Assembly (NCBI GenBank): GCA_038501625.1
Contig: JAZAYU010000037.1
Location: 930,001 to 994,000 of the forward strand
DNA from: Corbicula japonica
Taxonomy: Eukaryota > Mollusca > Bivalvia > Venerida > Cyrenidae
Direction: 5' to 3'
Length of the DNA stretch: 64,000 nt
Below, in pieces: positions 12,466 to 24,400 of the stretch (positions are counted from its first letter, which is position 1; each line of letters opens with the position of its first letter). The notes below the pieces were generated by a model, which had not been told where the DNA came from, made no database searches, and was given only the letters and a program-made list of their open reading frames with translations. Made by a program: the position numbers and the translations under genes.

Positions 12466-15400
12466 GGAGCAAATCAAAATGTCTCCCACACCACTACGTG
12501 GTGGGAGACATAACAAGCAATGTTGTACCCAAACATTTAAGTTAAATTTTAAAGATTTCATTTGAGAGTTTTGCACTACCTGGGCTCAAAAATTGGACAA
12601 GACATATAGGAGCATAATAAGCCCTTAGTCTAACAGACACACCTATCCCTGAATTTTCACAGCCCATTTAAAGAGGTGTTCATTTTTAAACTCAAATGAA
12701 TTAACAAAACCAGACCTGCCAACTCTCCTGTATTTTGCGTGATTCTCCCGAATTTAAGTTAAATTTCTGAACTCCCGGAAATACTATACAATCTCCCGAA
12801 ATCTGGTTTTCCCCATGAAATTTTAGGTTAAGGCCGAATTTACATTTGTTTTCTTTGTTGTCTTTGTATATTCAGTCAGGATTCTCCCCAGCGGGAGAGC
12901 TATGCTTTGATCTCAAAACTGTAAATCCGCTATATGTTTCAATTATCCCACTCAATTTATGTCATACCATTTATTGAAAAACCAAGTTAACATGTGTCTC
13001 CTCTCAAAATTAGCCTCGAGCAACTTCCCCCATAAAGAAATTGGCACTAAAAGGCCATTGTTTTCACAAATCATTGTCCAATTGACAAATAAAGAGTGGG
13101 TGGAAGGGGTAAAAGACCATTTTTTACAGCATATTGTAGATCATTCTGGTTTTGAATGAGAAATCACATGACTATTACAAATAATCAGTGCTAAAAATAA
13201 TAAAAAAATAGTGATACTTTTGAATTTTCTGCTTGATTTTTTTGTTGAAAGATTGTTGTTGTTGTTGCCATTGTTGAGGAGATGATTAACTTTAGAAAAT
13301 AACATTTATGAATTTAGAAATAGTTTCAAGTGTAAAACATATAAAAATATGTGAAGATGTGTTGATCTGTTTATTTTCAGTCATTCTTGAGTTTTTATTT
13401 TGGAATTAAACACTAGTTGGAAGAAAAATTAGAATAGTCGTTAGTTTTCACGACCATGCTTTACAAGTTACAGATGAATTCTAACGATAAGGCCAAAGAA
13501 AATAAAATATTAGATTCTCATCTGGATTTTGGGGAAAAGGGGGCGGGTGGGCACTTTTTAATTTTTATTAACGAAATACCTTAGGAAGGAAGGTATTTCG
13601 GGATAGTCTAAAACCTGTTTTGTACGGAACAGAATATGATTCGATTTTTTTACCAATAAATTTTTTGGGGGCAGTTGGTTTTGGACAGGGGCGGGCGGGG
13701 ATGAGAATCTTAAGTATTTTTTTCTCTGTCTGGCCTAAATAGTATTTTTTATTTATCCAGCCTATAATAGGTTCGAAAAACATTTCTCCTGTCTAAATCA
13801 CCAATCACAGTTTATGGAACAGATTTATTTCTCTAAATATTTAGTTCAAGTCTCCAAACTAAAGATACTGTAGCTGCATAACAAGGATCCCCAGACCCCT
13901 TCCTTTACAAAAACCTTTTAACTTCTTCATCAAAACTTAGAATCAGATATATCTAAAAGAACTGAATGAATATATTAAAGATGCATATTTATCTTGAATA
14001 CAAATAAATATCAGCTGTTTTTATTGCATATGAACATTAATTTCTCATTCTAAATAGTTCCAAAACTGAAAAATTAAACTTGGTACAATAGTAACATTAA
14101 CTTGTTGGTTTTTTGTTGCGAAACGCAAGTCATGAAACGCAAGTCGCGAAAAAAAATCTCCCTCATTGGGATTTGAAAAAGTTGACAGATCTGACAAAAC
14201 TAAGTGTAAAATGTTCATATGGACTTTGTCTATGAAGATTTGTGATGCATATTTAATGATCAGAATTAAATTGTCATATACCTTTGTTTTAAGTACAAAA
14301 TTACTTTACCAAAGCATCATCAGAAATGCCACCCTAATCTTTGTTGGGTGATAAAAGAATTAAAATTCTTACACAAAGTTATCAGATACACACATTACTA
14401 CTGTTTTCTTCCATAACAATTTAAATTATCGGGTAAATCCTTATAAAATAATCTTTTTACTGGCAAACTTGCTAACTAAGAAATGGAATATTCATTAACC
14501 CTTTCCTCCATAGATACACCTTCATTGCATGGGTGAACAGTAGTGATGTTCCGATTGTCCCCGATAATCGAGTAATTGTCGCTGAAGTTTCAAAGTCGGC
14601 GACATCGATTCTGACTACAAAGAATCGATTCTAGTCACTAATTCTTTTAATAGGTAAACCCCACTTTGAAGACAATTGACCGTTGTCTCCGACACGGCGA
14701 CAGTCCAGTGTATATCTTTTCGCGCTTTAATCGTCTTTGTGTTACTTTTATTTATAACTGATCTTAAACATGGAGAATACCTGGCCTGTCCGTGATCGAA
14801 ATAATAATCAACTTTACAAATGCCCTGGTAATACAACATCAAAGGCATGTCGATATTTTGGTTTTTATATGAAACCAGGGTGTCAGGGTTTGGCGCCCAT
14901 TAAGGAAAACCTCGACACATCCAAAGCTACCTGTAGAATATGCTTCAAGACTAATTACAGCAACAAAGGTACCCCACCCACATTTTAGAATTGTGAATAA
15001 TTTTCGGATTTAATTTTGCCGAGCTAAATAATAATAATGTTCACATCTTCGAAATTGAAAAAAAGTTTGAAGGCTCTTATTGCCTGAACAAAAAAAAACA
15101 GAACATGTCAATGCAGTACAAAAAGCAGTTGTGTTATTAATCTTGTAAACTAAAATAATAAAAGTAGTCCTATAATAATATGATTGAGACAGGTGTGCTT
15201 TTGGTACAAAATGTACACTACAGATTACGTCTGATTCCGATTCTTTCCGATTAATCGGATCGGACAGGTATCAGAATCGGACCGATTAATCGATTCCACT
15301 TCAGCCGTCCGATTCTCATCACTAGTGAACAGTTTACATCCATGGCGTCTGATCAGGATCTAAACTTTTCCGTTTTTTATTCATTAGGTTATTTCTGACT

Positions 15401-18400
15401 TAAATGCGACCATAGCAGATCCTGATCAGATGGCATGGATGTGCCAGCTGATCTGGATCTACACTGGTAGCACATGCATTAAAAATGTGTATATATGGAG
15501 GAAAGGGTTAAAGTATGTACAGTTGTATTTTTACCTTCCAGCAGTATCCTGGGCATTAACTAAAGCTCCGTTATTTAAGAGAAGCTCGGCTGTGTGGGCC
15601 ATACCAGCCATGATGTCCGGCCCGGTGACATCGGGACTAAAACAAGCTGTCATATGAAGAGCTGTCTCCTTGTCAAGATGTGTTGTCATGTTCACGTCGG
15701 CTTTGTTCTTTATGAGAAAACTGGCAGAAAACTCATCACCTGTACACAACATTATGTTTTTTTTTGTGAGTCATAGACCATGCATTGTTGATAGGTAGTT
15801 TTCACAATATTAAAGCAGCTGGAACAGATGCCTACACCTCAGTTCTACATTTCTTAGCAAAGTACGGCACTAACAATTAGAAACTATCCCTGTCTCTCAA
15901 ATGTCAAACAAATTTCATCTATAGCCCATACAGTGAACAAACCATAACAAAAAATATTTAATGACAAGAGGGCCATGATGGCCCTGAATCGCTCACCTGA
16001 GTATGTTTTTCATGAAGCAACACTGCCTTGCTATGAAATGTTGGCACAATATGAGTTTCATCCTCGATCACAGACACCTGTGTAGCAATCCCAAGCTGTT
16101 TTTGATATAAGCTACCCATACAACAAGTTTGGAGTCAATAGGCCAAAGCAAACTCAAGTTATTAAGTAAAAATTTAATTTCTATTTTTAGCTACAGTGGC
16201 CGTGACCTTGACCACAGACATCTAGGTAGCAATCCCAAGCTGCCCGTTGATATAAAATACCCATATACCAAGTTTGGAGTAAATAGGCCAAAACAAACTC
16301 AAGTTATTAAGCAGAAACTGAATTTCTATTTTGATCAATAGTGACCTTGACCTTGATCACAGATACCTGGGTAGTAATCCAAAGCTGCTTCTTAGTATAA
16401 GCTACCTATACACTAAGTTTCGAGTCAATATGCCAAAGCAAACTCAAGTTATTAAGCAGAAACTGAATTTCTATTTTGATCAATAGTGACCTTGACCTTG
16501 ATCACAGACATCTGGGTAGCAAACCCAAGCTGCCTTTAGATATAAGCTTACCATATACCTAGTTTGGAGTCAATTGGCCAAAGCAAACTCAAGTTATTAA
16601 GCGGAAACTGAATTTCTATTTTTAGCAACAGTGACCTTGACCTTGATCACAGACACCTGGGTAGCAATCCAAAGCTGCTTCTTGAAATTAGCTACCCATA
16701 CACCAATTTTGGAGTCAACAGGCCAAAGCAAACTCAAGTTATTGAGTGGAAATGGAATTTCTATTTTTAGCAACAGTGACCTTGACCTTGATCACAAACA
16801 TCTGGGAAGCAATCCCAAGCTAACTCTTCATATAAGCTTCCCCACAGACCAAGTTTGGAGTCAATAGGCCAAAGTTAATAAGTTATTGAGCAGAAACTAA
16901 ATTTCTATTTTTAGCAACAGTGACCTTGACCTTCACCCTATGGTCATGATTTGAACAATTTTTGCAGACATAAGTGCCAGGATGCTCCAGGACAAATTTG
17001 GTTAAAATCCGTCCAGTGGTTTCAGAGGAGATGTTGTTTAAAGGAAATTGTTGACGGACTGTTGACGACGGACGACAGACAAAGACCGGTCACAATAGCT
17101 CACCATGAGCCTAAAGCTCAGGTGAGCTAAAAACTAAAACTATGCCATTCTGGAGCAATGCCATTGGCTGATGATGAAAATTTCTATGCAACAACAGTTA
17201 ACCCTTTACTCTACAGGATATGGCTGTTATCCCATAGGAATATAACAGTGTCTTCTGATCAGGAACTACACTATTCACTTCACATTCATTAGGTCACTGA
17301 TATTATAATGCTTTATCCTGAAGTAACCCTTGAAGTGCTAAGCCCAGTATTTCAGTTAACAAATTTATGTACCTTAAAAAAATGAAAGAAATCCATGTCC
17401 TGAATTAATATCCTACCTCGCTTCACAGCTTTGTGTAACAGTGTTTTGCCAGAGTTGTCTTTCATGCTGCAGTTTACACCATGCCCCACGAGGGTTTGAG
17501 CAACACTTTCCTGTTTGGATTTGAGGGCAAGGTCTAAGGGGAGATCACCAAGGTTGTCTACTTCATTCAGCTTCATCGTCAACTATGTAATTAATAAGAT
17601 GTGCGTTTTACTAAATATACATGCAGCAACATAAATCAGGAGGTAAAACTTGAAAATCGTAATATAATTATCCATGACCAACCCATGCTTTATATAAGAG
17701 AAGCCATCTTAACATACTGTTAATTCACTATTATGATAATCGATTATTAGAAAAGAAAACATGCTATTTAAAATGGCTCTACCATACTATTTGAAATATG
17801 ACAACAGTTTTTGTACATCTTTATCAGTCAAATGTGACACTGGAAGGTTATTCCTATTTATTTGCACATGAACTCAAAACCCTTCGTTTCTTAGCTGATA
17901 GATTAACTTGACTAACCATAGGTATTTTTTTTACATTTCTTAATTTTCTTTATAAACTAAAGTTTCATTGAAATGACAGCAAAGTTAAAAGCAGGCATGA
18001 TAAAAAATTTAAATTTTCATGAAGCAATCCTCATGCCTTTAAATTTCAAGTAGGAATCGAAATATCAATTGTTAAACTGACTTTGACCTTATCGTCATGA
18101 ATGTACCAGTCCAAGACTTTAAATGATTTACACTGGAGGCTACACTAAGTGAGGGTTAACTGTTTAATTAAGTGAAACAACTAATTTTGGAATAAGTAAA
18201 TATGCTTTTTTGTACCCTTACTTAGATTAATCCTTTACTCCATAAATATGCATTTTTTATTTTTAATGCGTGTGAAACAAGTGTAGATCAAGATCAGCCA
18301 GCAAATCCTTGCCATCTGATCTGAACCTGCACTGGTCACAGCTTGGTCAGAAATAACCTAATGAATCTAAAAGTGGACAGTGTAGATCCTGACCCTGTAG

Positions 18401-21400
18401 ATAAGACTGCGTGAATGTGTCAGCTGATCTGATCTCTACACTATTTGACCATGCCATAAAAGGCGAATATGGAGTAAAGGGTAAAAATAACATTGCCATA
18501 AAACAAGTACCTGTGAGTCATATTCTATAAGGTACAGGATGACAACATTGGCATAAAAAAGTACCTGTGAGTCATATTCTATAAGGTACAGGAAGACCAC
18601 ATCCTCCCTCTTGGCTCTGATGGCAGTGTGCAGCGGATAATCTGTCTTTGCTTTGAACATTTTATATAGCAGTGGTGCAGGCATCGAAGCAAAGTCATCA
18701 CTAGTAAAATCATTCTGAAATGAAAATTATAAACAATGAAACATTCAAAGGAGAGACAATGATCAAGACTGAGAATAAGCAAACTCCTCAGAGTAATTTC
18801 CCTTGCAATGTATGGCACTTGTTTTGCAAAGAAACTAGTGGAATTGCAGGAGCTTAATGACAAAGCTTATCCCAGGAAAAAAGAACAAAAGGTTCACTTT
18901 GTCTTAAAACTGATGCCACAATGCATCCACAAAGACAGTTGATCTTAACAGGAAATAAAGGTTTCTTCAACTCAAAATAGGTTTCTCAATGCATTTACAG
19001 CGATAGTTGAATTAACTGAGCATACACAATTATAAGACAGTGCTACAGAATATCATGGCAACAGAATGTGGTATATTTAAATGTGACTTAAAGAAAAACA
19101 AGAGCCAGTCGGAAACGACTGCACGCTCGACTATTCGAAAAGTCAGAATTATTAAGCACATTGTAACTGGGCTTCATTTAAACTGGGGAGTGATTCAGGA
19201 GTTTATGACACCCCCAACAAACACACATGAACAAAAGTTTCTTAATCCATAAATCAATAAATAACACTTAATTTATTCTTGTAGATTTTTTTTAGGGTTT
19301 ACACAACCCAGCCCATAAACCCCTGATCCCACACCCATCAACCCACTATCTTTGCCCACCTATAGTTGTGTGGCATGGTGAAGTACAGTATGGTATGCTG
19401 GTTGCTGTTGTTGGTGGTGGTGTTGTTGTTGGTGGTGGTGGTGTTGTTGCTGTTGTTGGTGTTGTTGTTGGTGGTGGTGTTGTTGGTGTTGGCATTGTTG
19501 GTGTTGTTGTTGGTGGTGGTGGTAGTGTTGTTGCTGGTGGTGGTGGTGGTGGTGTTGGTTGTTGTTGCTGTTGGTGGTGGTGTTGATGTTGTTGCTGGTG
19601 GTGGTGTTGATGTTGTTGGTGTTGTTGTTGGTGGTGGTGTTGGTGTTGCTGGTGGTGGTGGTGTTGTTGTCGGTGCTAGTGTTGGTGGTGTTGATGTTGT
19701 TGTTGGTGGTGGTGTTGGTGGTGTTGTTGTTGTTGGTAGTGGTGTTGTTGGTGGTGGTGGTGTTGTTGGTGGTGGTGATGATGTTGTTGTTGTTGGTGGT
19801 GTTGTTGTTGGTGGTGGTGGTGTTGTTGGTGGTGGTGTTGTTGTTGATGGTGTTGTTGTTGGTGGTGTTGTTGTTGGTGGTGGTGGTGTAGTTGTTTGTG
19901 TTGGTGTTGTTGTTGGTGGTGTTGTTGATGTTGGTGGTGGTGGTGTTGGTGTTATTGGTGTTGGTGTTGTTGGAGGTGGTGTTGTTGTTGGTGGTGTTGT
20001 TGGTGGTGGTGTTTTTGGTGGTGGTGATGGTGTTGTTGTTGTTAGTGGTGTTGTTGTTGTTGTTGGTGGTGGTGGTGTTGTTGTTTGTGTTTGTGTTGTT
20101 GTTGGTGGTGGTATTGATATTGTTGTTGGTGTTGTTGTTGGTGGTGGTGTTGGTGTTGTTGTTGTTGGTGGTGGTGGTGGTGGTGTTGGTGTTGTTGTTG
20201 TTAATGGTGGTGCTGTAGTTGTTGTTGGTGGTGGAGGTGTTGGTGTTGTTAATGGTGGTGGTGTTGTTGGTGGTGGTGGTGTTGTTGGTGGTGGTGATGG
20301 TTTTGTTGTTGGTGGTGGTGTTGTTGTTGTTAGTGGTGGTGGTGTTGTTGGTGGTGGTGGTGTTGTTGTTGGTGTTGTTGTTGTTGTTGGTGGTGGTGTT
20401 GTTGTTGTTGTTGGTGTTTGTGTTGTTGTAGTTGTTGTTGTTGTTGGTGGTGGTATGTGGAGGTGGTGGTGGGTGGTGGGGGTACAGTACAGTGGTGTGG
20501 TGTGGTGTGGTGTGGTGTGGTGTGGTGTGGTGTTGTGTGGTGTAGTGTAGTGTAGTGTAGTGTAGTGTAGTGTAGTGTAGTGTAGTGTAGTGTAGTATAG
20601 TCTATGCACCCACCCACCCCACAATTACTCAACACTTTCAACCAAAGTATGTTAAGGACATCTGTTTTAAACCTTTTATATAGCTGTACATATGAAAAAC
20701 ACTAACATTGAAACTTTAACAATTATTTACAAGCCTTAATTCTAATTTCAAGTGAAAAGGGGCAAAAATCAAATATAAAACTAGAAATGTGTCCATAGGA
20801 CACCGACGCCCCCGCTATGCATGTTTGTCATGGTGAACATTTATACCAAGTTATTTTAAAATCCAATAAGTAATAACAAACTCGCAGCCCAGACAAGAAA
20901 ATTCTGGTTTTAGTAATAGTGACCTTGACCTTGGATGTACAGGCATGTGAATTGTACACAACACAACGCCTTTTCATAGTGAACATTTGTGCCAAATTAT
21001 TTTGAAATCACTCTGTTAATAAGGAAGTTATAGCCAGTTCAAGAAATTGCTATTTTTAGTAACAGTGACCTTGACCTTGGACCTACAGGCATGGGTATTG
21101 TACACAACACATCGTATTGATATATGATTTAATGAACATTTATACCAAGTTATTTTAAAATCCAATAAGAAATAACAAAGTCACAGAGCAGACAAGCTTT
21201 TTATAACAAAATTCTATTTTTAGTAACAGTGACCTTGACCTTTGACGTTTAGGCATGGGTGTTGTACATGACACACCACCTTATCATGGTGAACATTTGT
21301 GCCAAGTTATTTTGAAATCCCTTCATTCATAAGGAAGTTGCAGCCTGGACAAGAAAATTCTATTTTTAGTAACAGCTACCTTGACCTTGGACCTACAGGC

Positions 21401-24400
21401 ATGTGTACTGTACGCGACACACCGTCTTGATATGGTGAAAATTTATTCCAAGTTATTTTAAAATCCAATATGAAATAACAAAGTTACAGAGCGGACAAGA
21501 TTTTTCCAACAAAATTCTATTTTTAGTAACAGTGACCTTGACCTTGGACCTACAGGCATGGGTGTTGTACGCAACACACCGCCTTGTCATGGTAAACATT
21601 TGTGCCAAGTTATTTTGAAATCCCTCCATTCATAAGGAATTTACAGCCCGGACAAGAAAATTCTATTTTTAGTAACAGTGACCTTGACCTTGGAACTACA
21701 GGCATGGGTATTGTACGCGACACACCGTCTTGATATGGTGAACATTCATACCAAGTAATTTTAAAATCCAATAAGAAATAACAAAGTTACAGAGCGGACA
21801 AGATTTTCCCAACAAAATTCTATTAATAGTAAAAGTGACCTTGACCTTGGACCTACAGGCATGGGTGTTGTACGCGACACACCGCCTTGTCATGGTGAAC
21901 ACTTGTGCCAAGTTATTTTGAAATCCCTCCATTCATAAGGAAGTTACAGCCCGGACAAGAAAAATCTATTTTTAGTAACAGTGACCTTGACCTTGGAGGT
22001 ACATGCATGGGTATTATACGCGACACACCGTCTTGATATGGTGAACATTCATACCAAGTAATTTTAAAATCCAATAAGAAATAACAAAGTTATAGAGCGG
22101 ACAAGATTTTCGAACATACACACTGACACACACACTGACACACACACCCACCCACCCACACACAGCCAGGGTGAACACTATATGCCCTTCCGCCATTACA
22201 TGGCGGGGGCATAAAAAAGCAAGGATGAGTTATGGGCCTTTGAAAATAAACCTGATGTAAGATAAAATAAAGGTATACAAAGTTTTAAACCTTAATTTTT
22301 AAGTCTAAAAAGGGCAGTAATTTGAAAAAAATCAAAGAGTTATGGTTCTTGGCATACATAGTCAGGGTCATGATGGTGAATAAGTTTCAAAGCTAAAGTA
22401 CAAGAAGTATGAAAGTAACTAGCTTGCATGCAATCTTTAACCTGAAATTCTAAGTCAAAAAAGGGCCGTAATTTGATTAAAAATGAAAGAAAGAGTTATG
22501 GTTCTTGGCATACATAGTCAGGGTCATGATGGTAAACAAGTGTCTTAAGTCTCAAAGCTATAGTACAAGAAGTATGAAAGTAACTAGCTTGCACGCAAAC
22601 TTTAACCTGAAATTCTAAGTTGAAAAAGGGCCATAATTTGATTAAAAATGAAAGAAAGAGTTATGGTTCTTGGTATAAATAGTCAGGGTCATGATGGTAA
22701 ACAAGTGTCTTAAGTTTCAAAGCTATAGTACAAGAAGAATGAAAGTAACTAGCTTGCACGCAAACTTTAACCTGAAATTCTAAGTCGAAAAAGGGCCATA
22801 ATTTGAACAAAATGGAAGTTAGAGTTATGGTTCTTGACATACAAACTTGAAATATGATGATGAACAAGTGTTGAAAGTTTCAAAGCTGTAGTATAAGTAG
22901 TATGGAAGTTATGGATTTGTACAGTAGCTTGCACGCAAACTTTAACCTGAAATTCTAAGTCGAAAAAGGGGCATAATTTGATAAAAATGAGAGTTAGAGT
23001 TATGGTTCTTGGCATACACACTTGGGATATGATGATGAACAAGTGTTGAAAGTTTCAAAGCTGTAGTATAAGTAGTATTGAAGTTATTAGTTTGTATAGT
23101 AGCTTGCACGCAAACTTTAACCTGAAATTCTAAGCCGAAAAAGGGCCATAATTTGAACAAAATGAAAGTCAGAGTTATGGTTCTTGGTATACACACTCGG
23201 GACATGATGATGAACAAGTGTGCCAAGTTTTAAAGCTGTAGTATAAGTAGTATTGAAGTTATGAGTTTGTACAGTAGCTTGCACGCAAACTTTAACCTGA
23301 AATTCTAAGTCAAAAAAGGGCCATAATTTGATCAAAATGAAAGTTAGAGTTATGGTTCTTGGCATACACACTCGGGACATGATGACGAACAAGTGTGCCA
23401 AGTTTAAAAGCTGTAGCTATAGTAGTTTTTAAGATATAGGTAGGTTGCACGTAAACTTTAACCAAAGCGGGACGGCGACGGCGACGGCGACGCTGACGCC
23501 CAAGTGAGTACAATAGCTCGACATATTCTTCGAATAGTCGAGCTAAAAACTGCAAACATATATTGATTCTTTATGGCATAAACAAAACAGTAAACGAGTC
23601 TATGAGAAATAGTGTTTGTTTTGTCAACATGATGTGTTACATGATGGTCATTTATCTTCTTACATATGCAACATGCTAGTCTTAACCCTTCACTCCATGG
23701 GATATGGCTGTTATCCCATGGGCGAACAGTGTAGATCCAGATAAGCTGAATCATGTGTGCCATTGGATCTGCACTGTTCACATGAGATTCATTATGTTAT
23801 TTCTGACCAAGATGTGACCAGTGCAGATCCAGACCATATCACATGGATGTACCAGCAGATCTGGATCTACACTGTTCTCACACACGTTAAAACTTGTATA
23901 TTTGGAGTAATGGGTGAAAACCCAGGTAAAATATGAAGGCAACATACCCAGTGGTTGGAGATAAGTTCAGAACAATGTGACTTGAGTAACAGGGCACTCA
24001 TTTCTTCTGCTGTCTGGTAAAACTGGATACAGTTTTTCATTGTCACATATGACATCAGGCCATTCTCACATCTAGAAAACAATGTCTGAACTTATGCTTG
24101 GCCTGAAGGTTAAAATACTGAGATTGGCAACTGGTTTCCATGCTCAGTTTTATAACCTTGGGCACAGAGAAAATGTCAGATTAGTTCTTTTTATAATCAT
24201 TTATACGCTTTTTTTTTAATGAAAAAAAACACTTAATTATCTGAAAGTCATCAGATTTCAATAATCTAACAACAGCTATACTTTTGCCTCAGACTGTGTA
24301 ATAATACAATGGCACTAGCAAAAAATAATGATCACTAACATCATTAATCCTTTCCTCCATATATAAACCATAAGGCATGGGCAAACAGTGTGGATCCAGA

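Larger units (their letters stand above)
14495..15511. mobile_element. TTAA-type MITE split by a hAT insertion
   Basis: TTAACCCTTTCCTCCATAGA at the left and TATGGAGGAAAGGGTTAA at the right, the cleanest termini of the family here. After removing 14,541-15,324 and one 8-bp duplicate, the two halves form one ordinary ~225-bp copy. TTAA flanks suggest piggyBac-type mobilisation. Confidence 0.9.

Noticed and set aside
14615..14848. 77-codon minus-strand frame inside the hAT element
   Set aside because: Antisense to the BED-finger exon; no motif.
15967..17128. CRISPR-like array
   Set aside because: Regular ~145-bp spacing but no short conserved repeats with unique spacers; this is a diverged animal tandem repeat.
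19338..20624. 428-codon Thr/Pro-rich frame (minus) and 394-codon Val/Gly-rich frame (plus)
   Set aside because: Both strands and several frames are open only because the minisatellite lacks stop codons; no domain, no splice context.
22661..23401. Frames with SRVCMPRTITLTFILFKLWP-like protein
   Set aside because: Translation of the 175-bp unit of element D; not a gene.
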